A stretch of 64,000 nt of DNA. Source: Nocardia inohanensis NBRC 100128. GTDB taxonomy: Bacteria > Actinomycetota > Actinomycetes > Mycobacteriales > Mycobacteriaceae. Below are positions 24,007 through 33,071 of the stretch, piece by piece. The stretch spans positions 1-64,000 of the forward strand of contig NZ_BDBK01000021.1 in NCBI RefSeq assembly GCF_001612945.1, read 5' to 3'. Both the position numbers and the translations under genes were made by a program. Each line of letters starts with the position of its first letter. Within the stretch, counting starts at the first letter, position 1. The notes beneath the pieces are model-generated. The model did no database searches, was not told the origin of the DNA, and was given only the letters and a program-made list of their open reading frames with translations.

Positions 24007-24813
24007 TCAGCCGAGCAGCGAGAGCGGATCCTTGGTGTGCCCCACCAGCTCCGCGACCGAGTCGAGGATGAGCGTCGGCCGGTACGGGTACTGCTCCATG
24101 GTCGCCCGGCTGGAGATTCCGGTGGTCACCAGCACGGTCCGCATGCCGGCCTCCATCCCGGAGATGATGTCGGTGTCCATCCGGTCGCCGATCATCACCG
24201 AGGACTGCGAGTGCGCCCCGATCCGCCGTAGCGCCGACCGCATCATGAGCGGGTTCGGCTTGCCCACGTAGTAGGGCTCCTTGCCGGTGGCCCGGGTGAT
24301 GAGCGCGGCGACCGACCCGGTGGCGGGCAGGATGCCCTCGCGCGAGGGCCCGGTGGCATCCGGATTGGTCGCGATGAACCGCGCTCCGGCCGAGATCAAC
24401 CGGATCGCCGTGGTGATGGCCTCGAACGAATAGGTCCGGGTCTCGCCCAGTACCACGTAATCCGGATCGCTGTCGGTGAGCACGTATCCGATCTCGTGCA
24501 GGGCCGTGGTGAGCCCGGATTCGCCTACGACATAGGCGGTTCCGCCGGGCCGCTGCTCGTTGAGGAAGTTCGCGGTGGCCAGCGCCGAGGTCCAGATCGA
24601 TTCGATCGGGATCTCCAGCCCGGTGTGCTTCAACCGCGCTTGCAGATCGCGCGCGGTGTATATCGAGTTGTTGGTGAGGACCAGGAACGGGATCTCGTTG
24701 CCGCGCAGTTCGGCGAGGAACTTGTCGGCTCCGGGCACCATGTGGTTCTCGTGCACCAGGACGCCGTCCATGTCGGTGAGGTAGGACAGGATGGGATCAG
24801 CAATGGTGGTCAC
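24007..24813 (-). CDS. HAD-IIA family sugar-phosphate phosphatase (NagD-like)
   Basis: A 268-residue HAD hydrolase with motif I YLTDMDGVLVHE (nucleophile Asp, general acid Asp), motif II LTNNS, the large C2 cap of class IIA, motif III KPNPLM and motif IV MIGDRMDTDI. NagD-like enzymes dephosphorylate UMP, GMP or sugar phosphates; in mycobacteria a related protein acts on glycerol 3-phosphate. The substrate is not set by context. The GTG at 24813 begins six residues before the catalytic segment, as is usual. It is convergent with the MarR gene (9 bp between stops) and divergent from fgd1. Confidence 0.88.
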   Translation of the reverse strand: MTTIADPILSYLTDMDGVLVHENHMVPGADKFLAELRGNEIPFLVLTNNSIYTARDLQARLKHTGLEIPIESIWTSALATANFLNEQRPGGTAYVVGESGLTTALHEIGYVLTDSDPDYVVLGETRTYSFEAITTAIRLISAGARFIATNPDATGPSREGILPATGSVAALITRATGKEPYYVGKPNPLMMRSALRRIGAHSQSSVMIGDRMDTDIISGMEAGMRTVLVTTGISSRATMEQYPYRPTLILDSVAELVGHTKDPLSLLG

Positions 24814-24981
24814 TCGCCCGAGTCTAATTTGCCTTCGCGTTGCGACCCCCACCACAGCTCGCGCCGACTTTGGACCTATGGTGCGAAGGAGACAGTTCGC
24901 GCGACGCCCACCCGCGTCCCGATCGGTCGGGCGGGAGGTTGGCCCGCAGAACACAGCGCAGAACAGCGACAGGAGTGGCGC

Positions 24982-25989
24982 GTGAAGGACCTCAAGCTCG
25001 GATACAAGGCGTCGGCGGAGCAGTTCGGGCCCCGGGAGCTGGTGGAACTCGCGGTTTCGGTCGAGGAGCACGGCCTCGACAGCGCGACGGTGAGCGATCA
25101 TTTCCAGCCCTGGCGGCACAATGGCGGTCACGCCCCGTTCTCGCTGGCCTGGATGGCCGCGGTGGGCGAGCGCACCAATCGGATCCAGCTCGGCACCTCG
25201 GTGCTGACCCCGACCTTCCGCTACAACCCGGCGGTGATCGCGCAGGCGTTCGCCACCATGGGCTGCCTGTACCCCGAGCGCATCATGCTCGGCGTCGGCA
25301 CCGGTGAGGCGCTGAACGAGATCGCCACCGGCTTCCAGGGCGAATGGCCGGAGTTCAAGGAGCGTTTCGCGCGCTTGCGCGAGTCGGTGGATCTGATGCG
25401 CGCCCTGTGGACCGGTGACCGCGTCGACTTCGACGGCCAGTACTACAAGACCGTCGGCGCGTCGATCTACGACGTCCCCAAGGGCGGCATCCCCATCTAC
25501 GTCGCCGCGGGCGGTCCGCTGGTGGCCCGCTACGCCGGTCGTGCGGGCGACGGTTTCATCTGCACCTCGGGCAAGGGCATGGAGCTCTACACCGACAAGC
25601 TGATGCCCGCGGTGGCCGAGGGCGCGGCGAAGGCCGGCCGCACCGCCGAGGACATCGACCGGATGATCGAGATCAAGATCTCCTACGACACCGATCCCGA
25701 ACTGGCCCTTGAGAACACGCGCTTCTGGGCCCCGCTCTCGCTGACCCCGGAGCAGAAGCACTCCATCACCGACCCGATCGAGATGGAGGCCGCCGCCGAC
25801 GCCCTGCCCATCGAGCAGATCGCCAAGCGCTGGATCGTCGCCTCCGACCCCGACCAGGCCGTGGAGCAGATCAAGCCCTACCTCGACGCGGGCCTGAACC
25901 ACCTGGTCTTCCACGCCCCCGGCCACGATCAGCGCCGCTTCCTGGACCTGTTCGCCGCCGACATCGCCCCGCGCCTGCGCGCCCTGTAA
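24982..25989 (+). CDS. fgd1: F420-dependent glucose-6-phosphate dehydrogenase
   Basis: A 335-residue luciferase-fold enzyme that oxidises glucose 6-phosphate while reducing cofactor F420. It is the main source of F420H2 in Nocardia and Mycobacterium. Residues known from the M. tuberculosis enzyme align at the same numbers: Asp39, His40 and Trp44 in SDHFQPW, and Glu109 in GVGTGEA. The GTG at 24982 has AGGAG 6-7 bp upstream and gives the usual length. The neighbours pta and ackA downstream follow the M. tuberculosis order Rv0407-Rv0409. Confidence 0.96.
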   Translation: MKDLKLGYKASAEQFGPRELVELAVSVEEHGLDSATVSDHFQPWRHNGGHAPFSLAWMAAVGERTNRIQLGTSVLTPTFRYNPAVIAQAFATMGCLYPERIMLGVGTGEALNEIATGFQGEWPEFKERFARLRESVDLMRALWTGDRVDFDGQYYKTVGASIYDVPKGGIPIYVAAGGPLVARYAGRAGDGFICTSGKGMELYTDKLMPAVAEGAAKAGRTAEDIDRMIEIKISYDTDPELALENTRFWAPLSLTPEQKHSITDPIEMEAAADALPIEQIAKRWIVASDPDQAVEQIKPYLDAGLNHLVFHAPGHDQRRFLDLFAADIAPRLRAL

Positions 25990-26000
25990 TTCGCTTCCCT

Positions 26001-26077
26001 CGTCATCCCGGCGTGCTCTTGGCCGGGATCCACACGCCCACCGTGTGGATTCCGGCTGAAAGCGTGCCGGAATGACG
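26001..26077. repeat. REP-like long hairpin element
   Basis: A nested palindrome occupies almost the whole gap between fgd1 and pta. The outer arms are CGTCATCCCGGC at 26001 and GCCGGAATGACG ending at 26077. The inner arms are GGCCGGGATCCACACG and CGTGTGGATTCCGGCT around CCCAC. The CGTCATCCCGGC and GGAATGACG ends resemble dispersed extragenic palindromes seen in many bacteria. It could also act as a terminator for fgd1. Confidence 0.65.
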
Positions 26078-26174
26078 GGATCGAGGGCCGCTCGAAGAGT
26101 CGGATCCTGTGTCCTTTCGCACGAATACGCGTGGCCCCGGAAATCCGTACATAGCGGTCGGTAATCTTCTGCTC

Positions 26175-28256
26175 ATGGCTGCCGCACCGGTATCGAGTGT
26201 GTACATCGCGTCGCCCGAGGGCGACACCGGCAAGTCCACCGTGGCGCTCGGCGTGTTGCAGGCAATGGCCGCCACCACGCCCCGCGTCGGGGTCTTCCGG
26301 CCCATCACCCGTGATGCCGACGGGCACGACTACATCCTGGAGTTGCTGCTCGAGCACTCCACCGCGGATATCGACTACGACCAGGCCATCGGCGTCACCT
26401 ACGAGCAGGTGCACGCGGATCCGGACGCCGCGATCAGCGAGATCGTCATGCGGTATCACGCGGTCGCCAAACTCTGCGACGCCGTGCTCATCCTGGGCAG
26501 CGATTACACCGATGTCGCAAGCCCTTCCGAGCTGCGCTACAACGCGCGCATCGCGGTGAACCTGGGCGCGCCGGTGCTGCTGGTGGTGCGCGGTTCCGAC
26601 CGCACCCCGGCCGAACTCGGCCAGCTGGTGGAACTCTGCCGCGCCGAACTGGTCTCCGAGCACGCGAAACTGGTGGCGGTGATCGCCAACCGCTGCGAGC
26701 CCGAGCAGATGGATGCCGATGCGGCCGTGCTGAAGCAGGTCGCCTTGGTGCCGTCCTGGACGCTCCCGGAAGTCCCGCTGCTGCAAGCCCCCACCATGTC
26801 CGAGCTCTGCGAGGCCATCGGCGGCGAAATCTACAGCGGCGACCCGGAACTCATGCAGCGCGAGGCCCTCGAGGTGATCGTCGGCGGTATGACGGCCGAG
26901 CACATTCTGGAGCGCCTCACCGACGGCGTCGCCGTCATCACCCCCGGCGACCGCTCCGACGTGCTGCTGGCATTGGTGAATGCCCATGAGGCGGAGGGCT
27001 TTCCGTCCCTGGCCGGCATTCTGATGAACGGAGCCATGGAGCCCGCGCCGACCATCGCCCGTTTGATGGCGGGCCTCAAGCCGCGCCTGCCGATCCTCGC
27101 GACCGAGCTGGGCACCTACGAGACCGCCAAGGCCGCCGCCCGCACGCGCGGGCGGGTCTCGCTCTCCAGCATCCGCAAGGTCGATACCGCGCTGGCGCTC
27201 ATGGAGGAGTACGTGGATCCGCGAGATCTGCTGGAGCAGATCGAGATTCCGATCCCGAACATCGTGACGCCGCAGATGTTCGAGTACCAGCTCATCGAGC
27301 GGGCCCGCAATGATCGCAAGCGCATCGTGCTGCCCGAGGGCGACGACGATCGCATCCTGCGCGCCGCCGGCCGGGTGCTGCAACGCAAGATCGCGGATCT
27401 GACCATCCTGGGCGACGAGGCCGCCGTGCGCGGTCGCGCCGCCGAACTCGGCGTGGACATCGAGGCCGCCGAGGTCCTCGACCCGCGCACCTGCCCGCTG
27501 CGCGACGAATTCGCCGAGGAGTACGCCCGGCTGCGCGCCCACAAGGGTATGACGGTCGACCGCGCCCGCGAATTCATGAGCGACATCTCGTATTTCGGCA
27601 CCATGATGGTGCACATGGGTGTCGCCGACGGCATGGTGTCGGGCGCGGCGCACACCACCGCGCACACCATCCGCCCCTCCTTCGAGATCATCAAAACCCA
27701 GCCGGGCGTGAACACGGTCTCGTCGGTGTTCCTGATGTGTCTCGCGGATCGTGTTCTCGTATACGGCGATTGCGCGGTGGTCCCGGACCCGACCTCGGAG
27801 CAGCTGGCCGATATCGCCGTCTCCTCGGCCCGCACCGCCGCCCAGTTCGGCATCGACCCGCGCGTCGCCATGCTCTCCTACTCGACCGGTGAATCCGGTT
27901 CCGGCGCGGACGTGGACAAGGTGCGCGCGGCCACCAAGTACGTGCACGAGCGGGAACCGCAGCTGCTGGTGGAGGGCCCGATCCAGTACGACGCCGCGAT
28001 CGAGCCGACGGTGGCGCGCACCAAGCTGCCGAACTCCGAGGTCGCCGGGCAGGCAACGGTTTTCATCTTCCCGGACCTCAATACCGGCAACAACACCTAC
28101 AAGGCCGTGCAGCGCAGCGCCGGGGCCGTCGCCATCGGCCCCGTCTTGCAGGGTCTGCGCAAGCCGGTCAACGATCTCTCGCGCGGTGCGCTGGTCGCCG
28201 ACATCGTGAACACCGTCGCGATCACCGCGATCCAGGCGCAGCAGGAGGCACAGTGA
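26175..28256 (+). CDS. pta: Phosphate acetyltransferase
   Basis: A 693-residue two-domain enzyme that interconverts acetyl-CoA and acetyl phosphate. The N-terminal domain is a BioD-like P-loop fold with SPEGDTGKST (Lys20), followed by a DRTGG-type domain. The C-terminal catalytic domain begins about residue 370 with RKRIVLPEGDDDRILRA and contains SGAAHTTAHTIRP and LSYSTGESGSG. Length and architecture match the long actinobacterial Pta. The ATG at 26175 is chosen because the family N-terminus begins shortly before the P-loop. A TAATCT hexamer 7 bp upstream suggests a leaderless message. The stop overlaps ackA. Confidence 0.95.
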   Translation: MAAAPVSSVYIASPEGDTGKSTVALGVLQAMAATTPRVGVFRPITRDADGHDYILELLLEHSTADIDYDQAIGVTYEQVHADPDAAISEIVMRYHAVAKLCDAVLILGSDYTDVASPSELRYNARIAVNLGAPVLLVVRGSDRTPAELGQLVELCRAELVSEHAKLVAVIANRCEPEQMDADAAVLKQVALVPSWTLPEVPLLQAPTMSELCEAIGGEIYSGDPELMQREALEVIVGGMTAEHILERLTDGVAVITPGDRSDVLLALVNAHEAEGFPSLAGILMNGAMEPAPTIARLMAGLKPRLPILATELGTYETAKAAARTRGRVSLSSIRKVDTALALMEEYVDPRDLLEQIEIPIPNIVTPQMFEYQLIERARNDRKRIVLPEGDDDRILRAAGRVLQRKIADLTILGDEAAVRGRAAELGVDIEAAEVLDPRTCPLRDEFAEEYARLRAHKGMTVDRAREFMSDISYFGTMMVHMGVADGMVSGAAHTTAHTIRPSFEIIKTQPGVNTVSSVFLMCLADRVLVYGDCAVVPDPTSEQLADIAVSSARTAAQFGIDPRVAMLSYSTGESGSGADVDKVRAATKYVHEREPQLLVEGPIQYDAAIEPTVARTKLPNSEVAGQATVFIFPDLNTGNNTYKAVQRSAGAVAIGPVLQGLRKPVNDLSRGALVADIVNTVAITAIQAQQEAQ

Positions 28257-29449
28257 AGGTCCTGGTCATCAATTCCGGGTCGTCGTCGATCAAATACCAG
28301 CTGCTGGACCCGGATTCGACCGATGTGGTGGCCTCGGGCATGGTGTCGCGGATCGGTGAGAGCCTGCCCGATGACGTGGTGACCATCGAACACAAAAGCG
28401 ACGGCAAGACTTTCGAGCATCAGGGCGAGATAATCGATCACGCGGCCGGGCTGCGGGCGGTCTTCGGGCTGTTCGCCGACAGCGGTCATGATCTGGCCAC
28501 CGAGGGACTGGGCGCGGTCGGGCACCGGGTGGTGCACGGTGGCGAGGTGTTCTACGAGCCGACGCTGATCACCGATGACGTGGTGAAGGCCATCTCCGAC
28601 CTGTCTTCGCTTGCGCCGCTGCACAATCCGGCCAATGTGGTGGGTATCGAGAGCGCCCGCGCCCTGCTGCCGGAGGTGCCGCAGGTCGCGGTGTTCGACA
28701 CCGCCTTCTTCCATCACCTGCCCGCCGCCGCCAAGACCTACGCCATCGACGCCGAAACCGCTGCCGCGCACGGTGTTCGCAAGTACGGCTTCCACGGCAC
28801 CTCGCACGAGTACGTGTCCGGCCAGGTCGCCGACTTCCTGGGCCGCGAAACCACCGACCTGAACCAGATCGTGCTGCACCTGGGCAACGGCGCCTCCGCC
28901 TCCGCGATTCGCGGCGGCCGCGCGGTGGACACCACCATGGGCCTGACCCCGCTGGAGGGCCTGGTCATGGGCACCCGCTCCGGTGACCTGGACCCGGGCA
29001 TCATCTTCCATCTGATCCGCACCGCGGACATGGATGTGAACGATGTGGATGCTTTGCTGAACCGGCAATCCGGCATCAAGGGCCTGTCCGGAGTCAATGA
29101 CTTCCGCGAGCTCGGTCAGCTCATCGAAAAGGGCGATACCGCAGCCAAACTCGCCTTCGAGGTCTACATCCACCGCCTGCGCCGCTACCTCGGCGCGTAC
29201 CTGGTGGAGCTGGGCCGCGTGGACGCCATCACCTTCACCGCCGGGGTGGGGGAGAACGACGCCAAGGTGCGCGCCGCCGCACTGGCCGCCCTGGAACGCT
29301 ACGGAATCCGGATCGACGAGGCCCGCAATACCGCCAAGGACCGTTCCGCCCGCCAGATCTCCACCGACGACTCGGAAGTCGCGGTGCTGGTGGTGCCGAC
29401 CAACGAGGAACTCGCCATCGCCCGCGCATCGGCCAAGCTGGTCGCCTGA
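28253..29449 (+). CDS. ackA: Acetate kinase
   Basis: A 398-residue enzyme that converts acetyl phosphate plus ADP to acetate plus ATP, or runs in reverse for acetate uptake. Motif 1 NSGSSSIKYQLL contains the catalytic Asn. GHRVVHGG holds the substrate Arg, and YGFHGTSHEYV, HLGNGASASAI and FTAGVGEN complete the ASKHA fold. The GTG start overlaps the pta stop by 4 bp, so the pair is translationally coupled. Confidence 0.96.
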   Translation: MKVLVINSGSSSIKYQLLDPDSTDVVASGMVSRIGESLPDDVVTIEHKSDGKTFEHQGEIIDHAAGLRAVFGLFADSGHDLATEGLGAVGHRVVHGGEVFYEPTLITDDVVKAISDLSSLAPLHNPANVVGIESARALLPEVPQVAVFDTAFFHHLPAAAKTYAIDAETAAAHGVRKYGFHGTSHEYVSGQVADFLGRETTDLNQIVLHLGNGASASAIRGGRAVDTTMGLTPLEGLVMGTRSGDLDPGIIFHLIRTADMDVNDVDALLNRQSGIKGLSGVNDFRELGQLIEKGDTAAKLAFEVYIHRLRRYLGAYLVELGRVDAITFTAGVGENDAKVRAAALAALERYGIRIDEARNTAKDRSARQISTDDSEVAVLVVPTNEELAIARASAKLVA

Positions 29450-29637
29450 CGCTTCACGAAAACGTCACGATGCGCTTGGCATCGTGGTCCTCGGATCCGG
29501 TTCCTCCGGTTCACCGGAACCCGTGTCGCACAACGCACAACCGCGGTTGGGAACGAACTTCCCTCGCCGATCCCACGACCTGAAGGCTGCCCCCGAAGGT
29601 CACCGCGGTAGCGACACGGGGTCCCTCCGGTGCCGGC

Positions 29638-32085
29638 TCAGAACCAGGACTTGGCGCGCACCGCGTTCGCGAGATCCACCAGGTTGTATCGATGCCCGCG
29701 CTCCGGGGCCGACCGTGCCAGCCCGCGCAGCCCGGTCTCGATGCCCTGGCGCAGCACCCGTTCGGTGAACGGCGCGCCGAACAGCTTGGTATCAGCCGAT
29801 TTCGGGCTGTTCCCGGCCTGCAACCATCCCAGCGCGGTGCCCAGCACCAGTACCCGCAATTGCGCGCTCCGGCTCTCCCCGGGCGGCAGCGCCTGCACCC
29901 GTGCCGCCGCCACATGCAGCGTCGATTCGTCGATTTCGTGTACCGGAGCCGAGGCCAGCAGCATCAGCACCGCCGTCATCCGGGCCTCGGAGTAATGCCG
30001 GGAGGCGGGCGGCACCTCGTCGAGCGCGTGCACCGCCGTGTCGGTGTGCCCGGCCGCGGCCAGCTGCCGCGCCAATCCGAAGGCCGCGCTCACCACCCCG
30101 CGATCGGTCCGCCACACGGTGTCGTAGTAGGTCTCGGCGTAGCACCGCCACTGCTCGGGATCCTCGGAATCCCAGTGCTGGAGCACGAGTTCCGCGGTGG
30201 CCGCCAGCGCCAGCTTGGGCGCGATCTCACCGGGCAGCGCCTGGAGGACGGCATCGAACCGGCTGAACGCCCGCTCGTAATCCAGCTCCAGCAGCTCGGT
30301 CATGCCCAGATACCAGTCGATGCGCCAATCCGTGGCGGGCGGTTCCGGCCGATCGTCGAGCCGCCGCAGCAGCATGCGCGCCGCCGCCGGCTCGTCCAGA
30401 TCCAGATGCGCCCGCACCTCGGCGAGGGTGACCTCCAGCTCGAAGGACTCCGGCGCGCCGCCGGGTTCGGCCGCCGCCCGCTGCCGGGCATGCCGCAGTT
30501 CGTCGAGCGCGTGCCGCGGTTCCGGATGCGCCGCACCCGCCAGCAGCGGCGCGGACGGATCGGCGGAGTCCACGATCGGCACCGGCAGCGCCGCCACCAC
30601 ATCGCGCGGCTGCAACAGCGTCCCGCGATCGAGCCCGTCGATCAGCCCGTCGGTCTGCGCCACCAGCTCACCCGTCCCGAAACTGGTGCGCGGCGGACTG
30701 AACAGCGTGGACAGCTGCGGGTGCTCGTTGCCGGTTTCGACCGCGAGAATCTCGCGCAGCACGCCGGTGAGCTGTCCGGCCAGCACCCGCGCGGACGGGA
30801 AACGCCGGTCCGGGTCCGGATCGGTGGCGCGCAGCAGCAGCCGGTGCAGGAACTCGTGCTTCGCCAGCACGGGCTGGGTGGCGGGATCCGGAATCCCGTC
30901 CACGTAAGCGCCTTTCACCATCGGCATGTTCAGCACCAGCACGGCCAGGGTGCGCCCCACCGTGTACATGTCCGAGGCGACGGTGGGCCCGGTGTGCGCG
31001 ATCTCGGGCGCTTGGAAACCCCTGGTGCCGTACAGGTTTCCGTACGCCTCGAACTGCGACACCGCACCCAGGTCGATGAGCTCCACCCGATCGGTGGTGA
31101 CCATGATGTTGTCCGGCTTGAGATCGTTGTAGGCCAGCCCCACCGAATGCAGATAGTCCAGTGCCGGAAGGATTTCCAGGATGTAGGCGATGGCCTCGGT
31201 CACCGGCATGCGCGCCGGTTTCACGTACTGATCGAGCAGATCGCGCAGCGAATGCCCGCCCACGTACTCCATCACGATGTACCCGACCGGCGTCCCGTCC
31301 GGGCCCGGATGCTCCACGAAATTGTGGATCTTGACGATGCTCGGATGCGCCACCTCGGCCAGGAACTGCCGCTCGGCCAGCGCCACCGCCTGCGCCTCGG
31401 CGTCACCGGCGTGCAGCAGGCCCTTGAGCACCACCCATCGATCGCTCACATTGCGGTCGATGGCCAGATAGATCCAGCCCAGCCCGCCGTGCGCGATACA
31501 GCCCTGGATCTCGTACTGCCCCGCCACCCGATCCCCGGGATACAGTGAGGGCCGGAAATCATAGGGCGCGCCGCAGGTTTCGCAGGTGCCGACGGTGTTC
31601 GCGGCGTGCATGGGCGTGGCGCGCCCGACCGGCTTCCCGCACCGCCAGCAGAAGCGTCGCCCCTCGGCCACCATCGGATCGGCCAGCACGGCGGCTTCCG
31701 GATCGACCGGTTCCACCGCCGGAATCGACACCAGTCCCGCCCCGAGCCGCCGCACCACCGGCCGCGTCCGCGCCATCCGTGCCGTCCGCTGCGAGGGCCG
31801 GGTGGGGGTCCGCACTTCGCCCTCGGATTCGCGCGCCGAAACCTCGCCCACCGCAGCCGTATTCGGTCCGGTGAAGCGCGGTGCGGCCTCGGTCCAAGCC
31901 CACCCTTGCGTCCCCGCGACCGCTTCGGTGCCCGGCGAATGCTCCTGCTCCGCATCGGATTCCGGTCGCGGGCTGACCTCGGTGCGCAGGAAGGTCTCGG
32001 TGCCGATCGGGCGGTGGTAGGCGGCGGTGCTGTCGGCTTCGGCCGCGGCATCCTGATCCGGTTCGGGCTCGGGGGTCTCGGTCAT
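29638..32085 (-). CDS. pknG: Serine/threonine protein kinase PknG
   Basis: An 815-residue soluble kinase. The N-terminal Pro/Glu-rich region of about 150 residues, longer than in M. tuberculosis, is followed by a rubredoxin-like module with two CxxCG knuckles (CWRCGKPVG and CETCGAPYDF). The kinase domain follows, with IAHGGLGWIYLA glycine loop, YNDLKPDN catalytic loop and DLGAVS in place of DFG, and the rest is a TPR domain. PknG phosphorylates GarA and thereby steers 2-oxoglutarate and glutamate flux. The ATG at 32085 follows the glnH stop by 2 bp. It is the last gene of the glnX-glnH-pknG operon, which senses amino acids outside the cell. Confidence 0.96.
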   Translation of the reverse strand: MTETPEPEPDQDAAAEADSTAAYHRPIGTETFLRTEVSPRPESDAEQEHSPGTEAVAGTQGWAWTEAAPRFTGPNTAAVGEVSARESEGEVRTPTRPSQRTARMARTRPVVRRLGAGLVSIPAVEPVDPEAAVLADPMVAEGRRFCWRCGKPVGRATPMHAANTVGTCETCGAPYDFRPSLYPGDRVAGQYEIQGCIAHGGLGWIYLAIDRNVSDRWVVLKGLLHAGDAEAQAVALAERQFLAEVAHPSIVKIHNFVEHPGPDGTPVGYIVMEYVGGHSLRDLLDQYVKPARMPVTEAIAYILEILPALDYLHSVGLAYNDLKPDNIMVTTDRVELIDLGAVSQFEAYGNLYGTRGFQAPEIAHTGPTVASDMYTVGRTLAVLVLNMPMVKGAYVDGIPDPATQPVLAKHEFLHRLLLRATDPDPDRRFPSARVLAGQLTGVLREILAVETGNEHPQLSTLFSPPRTSFGTGELVAQTDGLIDGLDRGTLLQPRDVVAALPVPIVDSADPSAPLLAGAAHPEPRHALDELRHARQRAAAEPGGAPESFELEVTLAEVRAHLDLDEPAAARMLLRRLDDRPEPPATDWRIDWYLGMTELLELDYERAFSRFDAVLQALPGEIAPKLALAATAELVLQHWDSEDPEQWRCYAETYYDTVWRTDRGVVSAAFGLARQLAAAGHTDTAVHALDEVPPASRHYSEARMTAVLMLLASAPVHEIDESTLHVAAARVQALPPGESRSAQLRVLVLGTALGWLQAGNSPKSADTKLFGAPFTERVLRQGIETGLRGLARSAPERGHRYNLVDLANAVRAKSWF

Positions 32086-32087
32086 AG

Positions 32088-33071
32088 TCAGTCCTGATAC
32101 CTCGGCAGCGGCGGCACGGCGGCATCCCCGAGCTGGGCCGCCAGCCAACGCCGGTAGAGCCGATTCCAGGTCCCGTCCCCGCGAATCCGTTCCAGCGTCC
32201 CGTTGACGAACCGCACCAGATCGTCCGCGCCCTGCGAGATGCCGATCCCGTACTGCTCGGTGGAGAGGTTCGGCCCGACCACCGCGGTGGCGGGGTCCTG
32301 CACGGCCAGCCCGGCCAGCACGGTGTCATCGGTGCTCACCGCCTCGACCTGCCGCTGCTGCAACACCACCAGGCAATCGGCCCAGCTGGGCACGGTCAGA
32401 ATCGAGGCGGCGGGCTGCTCGCGCCGGATGCGATCCAGCGAGGTGGTCCCGCGCACCACGCAGACCCGCCGCCCGGCCAGATCGGTCAGCCCGGTGATCC
32501 CGGAATTCTGCGTGGTCAGCACCCGCTGATGCGCCTGGAGATAGGAGGTCGAGAAGGTAACCCGTTGCCGCCGTTCACAAGTGATCGTCATGGTCTTCAC
32601 CACCACGTCCACCGTATGCTCCTGCAACGCCCGCTCCCGGTCCGCGGACCCGAGAACGCGGTATTCGATCAGCTCCGGATTCCCCAGCAGATCCCGCGCC
32701 AATTCCTTGGCGATATCCACATCGAACCCGTCCAGCGATCCCGTCGTGGGATCGCGGAAGCTGAACAGATTGCTGCCCGGATCCAGCCCGACCACCAGCC
32801 GCCCGCGCGCCCGGATCGCATCGATGGCCGCTCCGGTTCGAATTCCGTTGGGCCGCAAGCTCGCCGTCGGATCCGCGCAGGTCTCGGTATCCGGTGGCAG
32901 CGGTGAATGGGTCTGCGCCGCAACCGCTCCCGCCGGCAGCGGCGGCTCCACATAGCTCGGCACCCGGGTGGTGACCGGCGGCGCGGTGGCGTCCTCGCCG
33001 CAGCCGGTCAGGGTCACCGCCAGCATGGTGAGCGCGGCGGCCGAGGCGATGCGTAGCGGTCTTCGGCTCAT
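32088..33071 (-). CDS. glnH: Glutamine/aspartate-sensing solute-binding lipoprotein
   Basis: A 327-residue periplasmic-binding-type protein with a lipoprotein signal peptide ending L-T-G-C (Cys24), so it is anchored on the outer face of the membrane. The two-lobed amino-acid-binding domain begins at about residue 90 (RLVVGLDPGSNLFSF, GFDVDIAKELARDLLG). In M. tuberculosis GlnH binds Asp, Glu or Asn and signals through GlnX to PknG rather than feeding an ABC transporter; no permease is present here either. It overlaps glnX by 4 bp (ATGA). Confidence 0.93.
   Translation of the reverse strand: MSRRPLRIASAAALTMLAVTLTGCGEDATAPPVTTRVPSYVEPPLPAGAVAAQTHSPLPPDTETCADPTASLRPNGIRTGAAIDAIRARGRLVVGLDPGSNLFSFRDPTTGSLDGFDVDIAKELARDLLGNPELIEYRVLGSADRERALQEHTVDVVVKTMTITCERRQRVTFSTSYLQAHQRVLTTQNSGITGLTDLAGRRVCVVRGTTSLDRIRREQPAASILTVPSWADCLVVLQQRQVEAVSTDDTVLAGLAVQDPATAVVGPNLSTEQYGIGISQGADDLVRFVNGTLERIRGDGTWNRLYRRWLAAQLGDAAVPPLPRYQD

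Noticed and set aside
26001..26077. tRNA gene
   Set aside because: The structure is one long hairpin, with no T-loop or anticodon arm.
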